A stretch of DNA of 64,000 nt from Albugo candida (lineage: Eukaryota; Oomycota; Peronosporomycetes; Albuginales). Below are positions 1-10,763 of the stretch, piece after piece (the stretch's first letter is position 1; each line of letters starts with the position of its first letter). The notes under the pieces are model-generated. The model did not search any database. It had not been told where the DNA came from and worked only from the letters and a program-made list of their open reading frames with translations. The stretch lies in contig JBDOQK010000016.1 of assembly GCA_040437565.1 (NCBI GenBank), positions 186,001 to 250,000 of the forward strand. Direction: 5' to 3'. The position numbers and the translations under genes are program-made.

Positions 1-2089
1 GAGTTCTATCTTAATAGTAACGAAAATGATAATATGACAACGTTTTAGCAACCTGTCTTTGCTGCAACATTTTGCCAGCATAATCCGACGTATTGCACCA
101 GTTTTCAAGCCAAACCTCCTCTTACTTGGGCTAGAACTATGTATATTTTAGCAAGTATGCAAACAACAACCGCGGCTACAATTGCTCATCGTGTCTCCAA
201 GGCAGCAAGGCTGACAAAGCGACGCGAATCACAGCCTCGCGTGACCACTATCTGAAGCTGTCTCTGCTANNNNNNNNNNNNNNNNNNNNNNNNNNNNNNN
301 NNNNNNNNNNNNNNNNNNNNNNNNNNNNNNNNNNNNNNNNNNNNNNNNNNNNNNNNNNNNNNNNNNNNNTATTGCACCAGTTTTCAAGCCAAACCTCCTC
401 TTACTTGGGCTAGAACTATGTATATTTTAGCAAGTATGCAAACAACAACCGCGGCTACAATTGCTCATCGTGTCTCCAAGGCAGCAAGGCTGACAAAGCG
501 ACGCGAATCACAGCCTCGCGTGACCACTATCTGAAGCTGTCTCTGCTACAATAGCAGAACTTCTAGCTTGCATGTATCGTTCATTTTTCCCACGCATCAT
601 TTTCATTCTTTTTCGAAGTATCCGTGCTTGACGATTCCATATATGCTCTTTGTTTGTTTTTGCCACCTTGGAAATAAGTATTTGTCTAAGTGAGTAATGT
701 AGCCTTTTGATCGTTTTCCAGAACTCTTCAGGTAATTAGTCTAATCCAAATACTACCTGCTTGAGAAAAAAGATCTCTTTGTCTTTATCTGCTTAGAGTA
801 ATGAGATTCGACTCACCATTCTAATCTTACCAATTATCAGCATGTCTACATTAGTTTTAGCTCCCATAAGTCTCGCACATGCGTACATTCTTCGCAACAT
901 GCGAATGATATGATTAACACGTTCAACTAAAAATCATCAACTTGCTTCTGTTTCACTCTATGCTCATCGTTCACTTCAAAAGAGCCACTATCTTATCCGA
1001 CATAACATCATCACACAGACTTTGTTTTTAATATGATGTCTCTATTGCACGTTATGCTTCTCGTGGATGTATAAAGTCATCCATGCGCTTTACTGCACTC
1101 AGCACACGTCTGTGATGCTGTCGCGCATTGTCCGTTCAAATTACTTCCGATTCATTTTCTAGTGCTTCCTTAGCTATTTGGTTTTAATACTCTTAGCGTT
1201 TTTTTATCAATAGTTGCGCTTGAAGGACGTAATGAAGGCTACTAGTAGCCACTCCACCTTACTACTTTTAGCTGACAATATGCATTGACTCATAGATCAA
1301 CAGCACTGACGAGCTTATCTCAGTTGAGCAGGACGTGCAATAAATTTGTACGATAGCTGGTCACCATCAACAAATCGTGTTGCATCAAAACTTGTAGACT
1401 AATTCATATATCTATCGCGGTGCTACGATACACCGATCTATCGCTCTTGAGCAATTTCTAGCATCGCTCTTTAAGTGGTTTGATTCTTTACAGCGACTTC
1501 CTGATGCTTTAGACTAGCTCAGATTACGTTGCAATGTAATGCAACACGCTTCGTATTCTCCGCTGTCGAAAACGTTGATCATATTAAAGTGCTGCTTGCA
1601 AGATAAGTGTACATGGTTAGACATCCTTCGTAATGACGCTTGATCACTGCTATAAGCGTAAGCACTAAGGACTGACAACTCATCGAATAAAACCACGTTA
1701 AAATCTGTCCAGATGATTTTGCTCACTCACGTGTTACATTTCCGCATTAATTGATACCTGGCTGATGAGGCATTTCGTATTTTTGAAAGCTGACATACTT
1801 TAAAAGAGCTAGCTTTCTACCGATCGTACTTTTTTGGAAGAAAGCTTTTCAATATACGAGTAGGATTCGACTGTTGTACACGTCTGTAAGCCTGTCCGTT
1901 CTCGGCACATGGCTAGTGGGAGCAACACCGTCAGCAATTACGTACTGTTTTGTTAGCACCACGAAAGTAGGATTTTCGGCCAGCTATTGCGATTCGGCAA
2001 AGTGTTCTAAATCTTTTGGAGTGAGAGTTGCTTGACTTTGAGATTGTATTAAATCATTCTATAAGTGCATCGGCCTGCTCCTTTCATTC
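1..2089. other. Region without a convincing gene
   Basis: About 2 kb with stops in all frames at short intervals. The longest open stretch (minus strand, 1514-1726) has only a GTG start and resembles no family I know. It could be decayed repeat sequence, but I see no terminal repeats or diagnostic domain. It contains the first assembly gap. Confidence 0.5.
91..548. repeat. Assembly gap with duplicated flank
   Basis: Ns fill 270-369 (100 bases). Bases 91-269 reappear as 370-548 immediately after the gap. This is the signature of two overlapping contigs joined by a fixed-size gap; treat the two copies as one locus. Confidence 0.93.
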
Positions 2090-3184
2090 TCACTGGGTTT
2101 GATTCGATGAAAGTTTGCGTTTTCTTCCAATTGCTTTTGGGTCTTTGCCGGGATGCGAATTATTCGGACTTCGTATGAGTTCCATCAGCTTGGTTTGACT
2201 TTTTTGTAACTCTTCGATTTTATTCGTGAGATGGTCGAGACGACTTTCTACCCGCTTGACAAAATTTTCAAAAGGAAATTGTTGTGGGCTATAACTTGGA
2301 CCACACTGGGACACTTGCAATGCTTGATGAGGTGTGTAGCTGCCTTGTTTTAGTTGATCGTTAGATGAAACGTGTAAATGTTGCTGCTGCGTTTGGTTTG
2401 CTCGATGGATACTATTCATTTCTTCTACACTATATTGTGGGTTTGGATTCTGGGCCATCATCTCTACCCCAGACTGTGCACTGCTGAGATGTTGCGGTCT
2501 TCCTGTTGATATTTGATGTCCATGCACACCTTCCGAAAGTTGGTGCTTCTGGACTGCATACCCAGAGTACGCTGTATGCGATACAATCCCTCCCGTCACA
2601 TTTCTCTGATGCGATTTTGTGGATGCTGAATAAGATTGCATGATAGCATCCACTTGTTGCGTCTGGGAATTAGTCAATGGAATCGGTGAATTCTGTTGAG
2701 GATATGGTGCTCCATACCCTCGGACTAGATAAGTGTCCTTCGCCGAAGACGAATTCGGAGTCAGTGTATCCAACTGCGTTACGCTCATATTCGATTCCAA
2801 CGGTTCGTCCATACATTCTATGCAGATATTAGAGCCTATCGCGTTCGGCGCCGATGAATTGCTCAATACCAAAGTACTGTTTACAATAGGTAGTTGCTTC
2901 AGAGAAGTGCTTCCATTTTTCATTACCATATCACCATTTCCAACAGCGTTCTTATTGGATGGCTCTAAGATGTCATTCTGATTTTTCTTCCCAGTCAACG
3001 TGGGATCATCATCGTTTTCTTCTTGGCGAGCTATTTCGTATTTTCTTCGATGCAGTACAGTGTACTCTTCGCCTTGCCTGAGATGACTTCGCGAGAAATG
3101 CAACTTGAATTTCTGTGTTCTCATTAACTTGTTGCATCCTGGATATACGCATATAATCCCATTTTTGTGCTTATTTCCGGTCAT
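2090..3184 (-). CDS. Single C2H2 zinc-finger protein with C-terminal coiled coil
   Basis: One uninterrupted 364-aa reading frame from the ATG at 3184. Near the N-terminus (about residues 12-34) is one zinc-finger-like pattern, C-x4-C-x11-H-x4-H, with CVYPGC and the later HFSRSH. The middle is rich in Gln, Ser and Asn and low in complexity. Near the C-terminus a heptad-like segment (VESRLDHLTNKIEELQK) predicts a short coiled coil, followed by a basic GRKRK stretch that could be a nuclear localisation signal. I infer a nuclear regulator that may dimerise, but cannot name a family. It is divergent from CDC23; the shared upstream region contains an assembly gap whose duplicated flank includes the first 58 bases of this gene. 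Confidence 0.7.
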   Translation of the reverse strand: MTGNKHKNGIICVYPGCNKLMRTQKFKLHFSRSHLRQGEEYTVLHRRKYEIARQEENDDDPTLTGKKNQNDILEPSNKNAVGNGDMVMKNGSTSLKQLPIVNSTLVLSNSSAPNAIGSNICIECMDEPLESNMSVTQLDTLTPNSSSAKDTYLVRGYGAPYPQQNSPIPLTNSQTQQVDAIMQSYSASTKSHQRNVTGGIVSHTAYSGYAVQKHQLSEGVHGHQISTGRPQHLSSAQSGVEMMAQNPNPQYSVEEMNSIHRANQTQQQHLHVSSNDQLKQGSYTPHQALQVSQCGPSYSPQQFPFENFVKRVESRLDHLTNKIEELQKSQTKLMELIRSPNNSHPGKDPKAIGRKRKLSSNQTQ

Positions 3185-3518
3185 CAACGCTATCCGAGCA
3201 CAAATTCAATGCTAAGATGCTTCCCGCCACAAAAAAAGGTTGAAGTTGTTTGGTTACGCAACGGGTACCCTANNNNNNNNNNNNNNNNNNNNNNNNNNNN
3301 NNNNNNNNNNNNNNNNNNNNNNNNNNNNNNNNNNNNNNNNNNNNNNNNNNNNNNNNNNNNNNNNNNNNNNNNACTTGTTGCATCCTGGATATACGCATAT
3401 AATCCCATTTTTGTGCTTATTTCCGGTCATCAACGCTATCCGAGCACAAATTCAATGCTAAGATGCTTCCCGCCACAAAAAAAGGTTGAAGTTGTTTGGT
3501 TACGCAACGGGTACCCTA
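3127..3518. repeat. Assembly gap with duplicated flank
   Basis: Ns fill 3273-3372. Bases 3127-3272 (146 bp) reappear as 3373-3518. The real distance between the zinc-finger gene and CDC23 is therefore about 246 bp shorter than shown. Confidence 0.93.
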
Positions 3519-3605
3519 TTCGTTAGGGTGTAACCACGGCAAAATGGTTGGTTAAACAATTCGCAATATTTGAGCGGCTATAACGGTAATAAATGCAGTT
3601 TCGGA

Positions 3606-5828
3606 ATGGCTAGCACTTCATGCTCGGATCCGATTGAGCTCAGAAACTTATCTGCCAATGCTCAAGAGATCCGTGATGCTGTACACCAATTAAAACTTCG
3701 CGGTCTACGACAGAGCTGTAAATTTCTCTCTGAGTTGCTCATTGGCATCCCACAAGCAAATCGAAATGATAGTGAAACACAGTCAATGGCAACGCGTAAA
3801 GTATGGACAGACAATTGGTCTGAATTGGATCGGTATGAAGCAGCCAAAGCAGCATTCGATTTGGGTGAATATTTGCGTGCGAATTATATTCTGAAAGCAA
3901 TAGAGGATCGAGAGCCTAGCTGTAGAACCCCCGATGAATTCCTGTCGCTGTATGCGCTTTACTTGGCGGGTGAAAAGACACGAGAGGAAAAGCTTTTGGT
4001 CGCTAATGCCAAGTTCTTGGGACATAATGCAGTGGAATGTACCCAAAGTACACNNNNNNNNNNNNNNNNNNNNNNNNNNNNNNNNNNNNNNNNNNNNNNN
4101 NNNNNNNNNNNNNNNNNNNNNNNNNNNNNNNNNNNNNNNNNNNNNNNNNNNNNAGTATGGACAGACAATTGGTCTGAATTGGATCGGTATGAAGCAGCCA
4201 AAGCAGCATTCGATTTGGGTGAATATTTGCGTGCGAATTATATTCTGAAAGCAATAGAGGATCGAGAGCCTAGCTGTAGAACCCCCGATGAATTCCTGTC
4301 GCTGTATGCGCTTTACTTGGCGGGTGAAAAGACACGAGAGGAGAAGCTTTTGGTCGCTAATGCCAAGTTCTTGGGACATAATGCAGTGGAATGTACCCAA
4401 AGTACACCGAAAACGGATGTTTCAGTGATTCAAGTATGTAATCCGCACCTTGAAACACTTATAAGACGCTTGGAGATAGCACATGTAGCCCAATGCCTCG
4501 ACGGATTTGGTTTATATCTGTATGGTGTGGTTCTAAGACAACTTGGTAGCGAGGAACGTATAAAGAAAGCTCGAAAAGTATTACTATCCTCAATTATTGC
4601 TTTTCCTTTGAATTGGGCAGCTTGGATGGAACTCGCATTAACAGATGCGACATTATCAGCTGATGAAGAAATAATATTGAGAGAAAACAAGTGTCCATCG
4701 TTCATACAGGAGCTTTTCCAGGCTCATGTATGCATAGAGCAACAAGAACTCTCACAAGCTCATGAGCGAATATTTCGTCTGAATGAAATATTCTCGGAAA
4801 GCTTGTACCTAGCTTCTCAACAAGCTCTCATCTATTACCATGCAAGAGATTTTGTTCAGTCGAAAAATGCCTTCGAGCAACTTATTTTAAAGGATCCTCA
4901 CTGGATCGAGTCTCTAGATGTTTATTCCAACGTCTTGTATGTAAAGGAAGAGAAAGCACAACTTTCACAACTCGCTCATCGGCTGTATGAAATTGAAAAG
5001 TATCGACCAGAGACCTGCGTGGTTGTGGGGAATTACTATTCTCTTCAAAATAAGCACGATCGAGCAATATTATACTATTATCGAGCTCTTAAGCTGGACC
5101 CAAGCTTCTTATCTGCCTGGACTCTGATCGGTCACGAGTATATCGAATTGAAAAATACGGATTCAGCAATCGAAGCGTATCGCCGTGCCGTGGACTTGAA
5201 TGCTCGCGATTATCGAGCTTGGTATGGTTTAGGACAAGCCTATGAGATATTGCAAATGTTTTCGTACAGTCTCTATTATTATCGGAAAGCTTCTAGTGTC
5301 CGACCACATGACGCTCGAATGTGGAATGCATTGGGCGGCTGCTTTGAGAAACTGGGTAAAGTCCAAGACGCAGTCGCATGCTTCCGTCGTGCAGTTGATA
5401 ATCAAGATGCAGAAGGCCTGGCATCATTCCATCTTGGTCGTATTTATATGCAGCAGCAGGAGACAGAGAAAGCAGTCGCGTACTTTCAAATCTACCTCGG
5501 CATCCAACCACTGAATCACCAAGAGAATACATCCCTAGGAAGCGAAGCTCAAACTGAGTTTTTTGAAAAACTGCAGCAGCTTCGTGTCGATACGGTCCCG
5601 GCAATCACCGCTATATTGTATCTTGCGGAGTATAACAAACAGAAAAAGAGGTATCGATCGGCAAAACTGCTTTGTCAGAGTCTTCTAGATCTTGAAGGGC
5701 CAGAAAAGGAAGAAGCTAAAGCTCTTTTGCGTGAAATTCGGAGTCTTGAGTCTACTTTGGGTCAGATTTCTGAAGACAGCTCCGAAGATGCTCTTGATGA
5801 CTCAATGAGTATGGAAATGGATGCTTGA
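3606..5828 (+). CDS. CDC23: Anaphase-promoting complex subunit 8 (CDC23)
   Basis: Encodes the TPR scaffold subunit APC8/CDC23 of the anaphase-promoting complex, the ubiquitin ligase that drives mitotic exit. I use the ATG at 3606; upstream in-frame codons are open but lack ATG. The C-terminal half is a run of TPR repeats typical of APC8, with motifs such as YYYRALKLDPSFLSAWTLIG, AIEAYRRAVDLNARDYRAWY and CFEKLGKVQDAVACFRRAV. The N-terminal part matches the Apc8 family region (VWTDNWSELDRYEAAK, FLSLYALYLAGEKTREE). An assembly gap at 4054-4153 repeats 254 bp of coding sequence; gap plus repeat is 354 nt, a multiple of three, so the frame survives by chance. Collapsed, the protein is about 622 aa, close to human CDC23 (597). 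No introns are needed. Confidence 0.93.
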   Translation: MASTSCSDPIELRNLSANAQEIRDAVHQLKLRGLRQSCKFLSELLIGIPQANRNDSETQSMATRKVWTDNWSELDRYEAAKAAFDLGEYLRANYILKAIEDREPSCRTPDEFLSLYALYLAGEKTREEKLLVANAKFLGHNAVECTQSTXXXXXXXXXXXXXXXXXXXXXXXXXXXXXXXXXXVWTDNWSELDRYEAAKAAFDLGEYLRANYILKAIEDREPSCRTPDEFLSLYALYLAGEKTREEKLLVANAKFLGHNAVECTQSTPKTDVSVIQVCNPHLETLIRRLEIAHVAQCLDGFGLYLYGVVLRQLGSEERIKKARKVLLSSIIAFPLNWAAWMELALTDATLSADEEIILRENKCPSFIQELFQAHVCIEQQELSQAHERIFRLNEIFSESLYLASQQALIYYHARDFVQSKNAFEQLILKDPHWIESLDVYSNVLYVKEEKAQLSQLAHRLYEIEKYRPETCVVVGNYYSLQNKHDRAILYYYRALKLDPSFLSAWTLIGHEYIELKNTDSAIEAYRRAVDLNARDYRAWYGLGQAYEILQMFSYSLYYYRKASSVRPHDARMWNALGGCFEKLGKVQDAVACFRRAVDNQDAEGLASFHLGRIYMQQQETEKAVAYFQIYLGIQPLNHQENTSLGSEAQTEFFEKLQQLRVDTVPAITAILYLAEYNKQKKRYRSAKLLCQSLLDLEGPEKEEAKALLREIRSLESTLGQISEDSSEDALDDSMSMEMDA
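3800..4407. repeat. Assembly gap with duplicated flank inside CDC23
   Basis: Ns fill 4054-4153. Bases 3800-4053 reappear as 4154-4407. The only difference I see is A at 3989 versus G at 4343, a synonymous third-position change (GAA/GAG). Confidence 0.93.
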
Positions 5829-5934
5829 GTTGAATTACAGAATCGATTATACTTTCGGCAACAGCATCGTTCATATTTGACGATTCTCGCAGTCACTTTG
5901 AGTGTGAAATAGTGCTCTTTTGCTGGGCCAAGCT

Positions 5935-6683
5935 CTATTCGTGACTAAGTTGTGCCACCCAGTTTTGAAACAAGAATGGAGTGATATTCACACGGTCAAG
6001 GGCTGATGACAGAATAAGGAAGTACTTGAAAAAGAATCAGATAAACAATGTAATGGAATCCTTGAAACAATAGATTAAGCCTCTGAAACAAAACCGTACA
6101 AAATGGGGACAAGTAATAAGGAGGATTTGTTGAAGTCGCATAATATCGAGAACATTAAACGGGAGAAAGTTGCAAAGTTCTTTCGGCAACTGAAGTAGTC
6201 CATTTAAGCTGCACGATTGATCTGCAATGTCGGTCAAAACCTGAGAAGCGAGCAAATAGAGGGCCAATGTCGATTATTCTCCAATATAAAAAGCTAGAAA
6301 AATTACAGAAATCCCTGGCGGGAAGCATCATTCCTGGACTTGAGCGTGTGAACGGTTGGTTTATTAGTCGTTTGAAACGAGAAAACAAGCGAAGAGGCCG
6401 ATGACTACGTGTTGCTGAGTCTTGAATACGAGATCTGTGGCCATTTACCATGGACAATGACTTGCTGCATACGAAATGGGAACGCGCACAGAAAATCACC
6501 TTGTATTGCTATTTGACCGATCACTGGCGCGTAGAAGCGTAAATCGGTGACTGCTGGTAATTCTAAACATTTAAGATGGCCCTTTGATCGACAAAATAGG
6601 GTTGCTTGCAGACTTAATTGGGCCAAGACTGGATCATATGATGAATTGGCCTGTACACACTCATGAACAAGAGAATCCGTCAT
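5935..6683 (-). CDS. Unidentified multi-exon gene (tentative)
   Basis: Several minus-strand stretches read like conserved protein but fall in different frames, as expected for a gene with short introns. The first candidate exon starts at the ATG at 6683 and includes HLKCLELPAVTDLRFYAP and VIGQIAIQ. A middle stretch (about 6263-6045) includes LLQLPKELCNFLPFNVLDI. A likely last exon (6024-5935, after a pyrimidine-rich TTTTTCAAG acceptor) includes LDRVNITPFLFQNW and ends at the stop 5935-5937. I could not join all pieces convincingly and do not recognise the family. Alternative short plus-strand frames exist across the same interval. Confidence 0.4.
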
Positions 6684-6719
6684 GCGCGCTTGTATTCTAT
6701 CCTGATTGCATAGCAATAG

Positions 6720-8022
6720 ACTTTCATGACGCCTATGGTCGCAGATGGTAGGGATCCCCGTTTCAGCCCGAGGGTCTTATATACACATAAAAAACGGGAT
6801 ATGTGGGCAAAGTGGCTCGTACATGAGACAATTTACAAAGACTGTCGAGCATCACAGACCTAACTCATACCCTAGTATCCTGTGACCGAGAGCTGCATGG
6901 CCACGCACTCCGTGCAGACATAATGCATGGTAAAGAATTTCCACAAGAGAAAGTGATTCTTAGTTCCTACATCAGGCACTGATGCTTAATTTGTTTCCTA
7001 TTTCTAGTGTTATCATAATTCCAGAAAAGAGGTGCCGTCTCGATCACAACTCGGCTTTTGGCTACAAGTGAACACTCAACACAGGGCTCTTCTTCAGCCC
7101 TTGTCAACAATGTGCCATCACATTTTATTTTTGCGTACGTAGTGTGCATTTATCTCTTTAAGGAGAGAAACAGAGAGCAATCACGTGCGTGATTACCGGT
7201 ACGAAATGTTAGACATCTCATGCAGTCGCGTTGATGAGCATATCCGGGGGGGTTCATTCGCAGGTTGATTATCAATGCAGCCAGATGTCGTGCTTTCTCG
7301 CGTTGATGTGGTGGTGGCAATACTAACATAGCTGTGCTGAGTTATTTCCTACTTATGTATTAACAACACTACAGCCCGCGCTTGAAAACAAAAGGAAAAA
7401 ACAAGACCCCGAACACAGGTCCTTGAGCTACTTGAAGCCATCCCAAAATGTGCAATCTGCTTGTACCTAGCACACAGCTTGCTCACTTTAGCACACGTTT
7501 GGCGGAATAGAACTATGCGTGCGCATACTCTGGGGTGCGATGTATTATCATCCTTNNNNNNNNNNNNNNNNNNNNNNNNNNNNNNNNNNNNNNNNNNNNN
7601 NNNNNNNNNNNNNNNNNNNNNNNNNNNNNNNNNNNNNNNNNNNNNNNNNNNNNNNAAAAAACAAGACCCCGAACACAGGTCCTTGAGCTACTTGAAGCCA
7701 TCCCAAAATGTGCAATCTGCTTGTACCTAGCACACAGCTTGCTCACTTTAGCACACGTTTGGCGGAATAGAACTATGCGTGCGCATACTCTGGGGTGCGA
7801 TGTATTATCATCCTTCAGATCTTTGCCATCATCTAAATCTCAAACTTCTTGTTTCAAAGGTGTATCCAAGTCATTATTGTACTAGTAATAGATTGACTAT
7901 TATTGACTATACACAAGTAGTGGGTTTAAAGAAGATAACTGAGTCGCTCGCTCACATTTAGATGACTTGCAGTTGCGAACATTATAGCAAATCACTCTAA
8001 AGTAGCCGCGTGCGGAGTAGAG
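6720..8022. other. Gene-poor stretch with one small minus-strand ORF
   Basis: No gene I can defend. A 60-codon ATG-initiated minus-strand frame lies at 6967-7149 (contains TRAEEEPCVEC); it could be a small protein or a first exon but has no recognisable features. The stretch includes an assembly gap with duplicated flank. Confidence 0.4.
7396..7815. repeat. Assembly gap with duplicated flank
   Basis: Ns fill 7556-7655. Bases 7396-7555 (160 bp) reappear as 7656-7815. Confidence 0.93.
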
Positions 8023-8027
8023 AAAAA
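8023..8027 (-). terminator. RNA polymerase III terminator of tRNA-Gly
   Basis: Read on the minus strand, the tRNA discriminator base is followed at once by TTTTT, the standard Pol III stop signal. Confidence 0.8.
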
Positions 8028-8099
8028 TGCGCCGTCGGGGAATTGAACCCCGACCTCATCCTTGGAAGGGACGAATCCTAACCATTAGACCAACGGCGC
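8028..8099 (-). tRNA. tRNA-Gly (UCC anticodon)
   Basis: The minus strand folds as a full cloverleaf: acceptor stem GCGCCGT/ACGGCGC, a D arm beginning GTCT with loop AATGGTTAG, an anticodon arm CGTCC-CTTCCAA-GGATG with anticodon TCC, and a T arm CGGGG-TTCAATT-CCCCG. The B box (GGTTCAATTCC) is intact. There is no intron and no encoded CCA, as is normal for a eukaryotic tRNA, and a T5 terminator follows. The UCC anticodon reads glycine GGA codons. Length is 72 nt including discriminator A. Confidence 0.95.
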
Positions 8100-8500
8100 T
8101 GCACGTACGGATGGTGTGTTAAAGATTTTTTTGAAAGCCTATTTTATTCAAAAGGCTATTCATACTATGCACAGCATTCATGAAAAGAAACGTCTTCATG
8201 TACACTTCTGCTATACCAAAGACCATTTGGCCGTGAAAGAGACACTTGTGTTCTTTTACCAGACCCCATCAGCAAACTTGACAACTTGCCAAACCCTTCG
8301 TTTACGCATTTCTTGATCAATCTCGAACGAATCTAGCTATCAGACACTCCTGCTCGCAGAATGTAACTTATTTAATCTTGACGACTTTAGTAGCATAAGT
8401 ACGAAGACCGCGTTGATGTGAATAGAACTAACTTGTCAACGTATTTTCTGACGAAATTCGATAGATCATTAGTTCTACCAACGCAAGTATTATAAGTCGT
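8100..8500. other. Intergenic region, no feature seen
   Basis: About 400 bp between the tRNA 5' side and the 3' end of the MutY gene. Only short random frames are present. Confidence 0.5.
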
Positions 8501-10348
8501 CTAATGTATCCCTCGTTTCCGTTTCAAGATAGTACTTGCTCTTTCTCGAGCCTTACTACTAACAAGTTTTAAAATCTTCAACACGCCAGTCGTTATGCCT
8601 AAAGATCGCATTTCCTTGATCGTCATCCATCGGAGACTACTTTCATTGTCCAATTGAAACGAAGGTTTTCCTGAAAACTGAATGTGTTCAATTCCCATGT
8701 GGTGTTTCACGTGAGAAAATACGTGGGTCAATGATCCGAGATCGAGGCGCTGCAGTGTCAGTCGTTTGTCAGCATCGGCATTCCACTTGAATGTTGAGCA
8801 TAGCTCCTCGTCAATGCGTTCCTGCCGTGATTCAAACGGTGCAATATCAGTGCCATCACCCATCTGTGCAGGAGTTTGAACTCGTCAAACAGATCAGTGA
8901 TCGGAGTAAAGCTAACTTGCCTTCATATTGATGAATTCCCATTGTCCTGCCAGGAGAACCCCTTTCGGTCGTTTGCTCATCAGAAATCTCCAATTCGAAA
9001 GCTTGGATTGCAAAATAGAAGCAGAAGAGCTTTCCTTATCTGTATGCAAAGTCTCTTTGACTTTTTGCTGCTTTTCTTTCATATCGACAAAGGATAAAAC
9101 CGCGACGCATAGTTCCTCATTCCTACTTGCATTCTTCCGAGCTTTTAGAGGATACTGCAAGACATCCGAGATTTTAGTATCCCACTCCTGTTTCCTTGTG
9201 AAATCGCAAATATTGCATGAATCAGCATCCGATGAAGAGTACCCGCGTTTCCTGGCATACGCTAAGCATTCGTTTTTCAATGGACACTCTGTACATCGTG
9301 CTACCTGCCCAAATTCTCTTACTTAGATCAAAGTATATCGAGTAGAAGAGCAATTGCAACCTGCACACCACAAACTGTCGCACCAAGTTCCATGAGTGCC
9401 TGATTCAAGCTTCCCGGGCTGTCACACGATTCAACAAGACACTGCGCACGTTCCCTGTATAGCACAATTTACTATATGGACCTTTGTGTATGAAGTGTAT
9501 ACCAGGATAAATCAACCAGCTTTTTGTTCTTTGGATCCGCGCCAACTGCACGTAATCTAGCCATCACTCTGATGACATTCCCATCCACAAGAGGTTCTTT
9601 TTGGTCGAATGCGATGGATGCGATGGCGCCTGAAAACACTTTATATACCAATCTGTTGATGAAAAGGATTACACTTACCTGCTGTGTACCGACCGATTCC
9701 AGGGATTGTCAGCAATGCTTCTACACTCGACGGAAGTTCACCATCATAATGTTCCATAACGTATTTGGCTCCGGCATGTAGCATCCTAGCACGTCGATAA
9801 TAGCCGAGACCAGCCCACATCGAATTCACTTCCTAATCACGAATTAGCAAGAGTAATTCCATACATCACATGCAGCGCTTGACCTCCTCACTCGCGCTTG
9901 CCAATTGAGCAACTGTAGGAAATCTGCTAATCCATCGAGTGAAATAATCGATCACAGTATCCACCCGTGTTTGCTGCAACATGATTTCGGATACCCAAGT
10001 CTCATATGGGCTTACAGTTCGACTTTCGACAATAGCTTGATCCATAATAGGCTCTATTTTGACATTAGCACAGGGATCCTTCTGAAAGTAGGATTGAATG
10101 CTTCCTTTCTTATTGTCGCGCGCCGTATGTGCCGCTGTCGTCTTGTAGGGAGGTGGATCTCCTCGCCATGGTAAGTTCCGACGATGTGAGTCAAACCACT
10201 TCACAAGTTTTTCTCTAATAGCACACGCTTCTAACGCAGTAAACTGATGGCACTTGTCCGAATGTGGATGGAAACTAGATGTCGCGCTTGGGTGCACGCA
10301 ATCTTCTATATCGGGTTCAGTGCATTCTGACTTCATTTTTTCAGGCAT
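8501..10348 (-). CDS. MUTYH: A/G-specific adenine DNA glycosylase (MutY/MUTYH)
   Basis: Removes adenine mispaired with 8-oxoguanine in base-excision repair. Six exons on the minus strand join in frame to 528 aa: 10348-9884, 9832-9679, 9629-9503, 9454-9361, 9304-8921, 8863-8501. Introns are 48-57 nt. Start is the ATG at 10348. Visible features: LPWR near residue 59; [18 protein letters not shown] with the catalytic Glu at about 121; helix-hairpin-helix [13 protein letters not shown] at about 195-207; LVDGNVIRV with the catalytic Asp at about 222; the [4Fe-4S] pattern C-x6-C-x2-C-x5-C spanning exons 4 and 5; and the C-terminal Nudix-like 8-oxoG recognition domain ([15 protein letters not shown]). 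An insertion of roughly 45 residues separates LPWR from SPYE, where bacterial MutY has only a few. The intron between exons 5 and 6 appears to be GC-AG. Confidence 0.93.
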
Positions 10349-10763
10349 AATCAATCTCCCGCCAAAATTATCGTGTTCCAGCCTTTAGTGGTCCTCAGCG
10401 TAGATGAAAAGGTAGTCAGCGGGATGGAGACAACAAACAATCGCTTGTTTGCTCATCAGCGCAAAGATAAGGAACGAAGCAGCAATCGAGAAATTAATAT
10501 ATGGGTCTCGAACATTTATATGCAATCACTTTATATCTCTTAAGGAAGCAAGTAGAGATCCAGCGCTCTAAGTAATCGCTCAATGTTGCGATAGTACGGA
10601 ATGAGTAAATGCCCACGTTATTGCCGATATGTGTCTCTACTTAACGTAAGAGATGCGTACGTCAGACCATGCCTGATACGCCATAGCTCGCGAAATCATT
10701 CTAATCGGCTGTCGATCGAAGAAGAGAGCGTTTTTGCGCTAAATCGCCCACGAGAACCTTCTT
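10349..10763. other. Intergenic region between MutY and RadA
   Basis: About 415 bp. It should contain the MutY promoter and the RadA 3' end (both genes are on the minus strand). I see no gene. Confidence 0.5.

Noticed and set aside
1-2089. Decayed mobile element in the first 2 kb
   Set aside because: No terminal repeats, target-site duplication or recognisable domain could be seen; the only repeat present is the assembly overlap.
3570-3605. Upstream TTG start for CDC23
   Set aside because: Nuclear eukaryotic genes rarely use TTG; the first in-frame ATG is 3606.
6088-6540. Three short plus-strand coding-like stretches (for example NIKREKVAKFFRQLK)
   Set aside because: They overlap the better minus-strand exons, lack a consistent start, and cannot be joined by GT-AG introns of the usual size.
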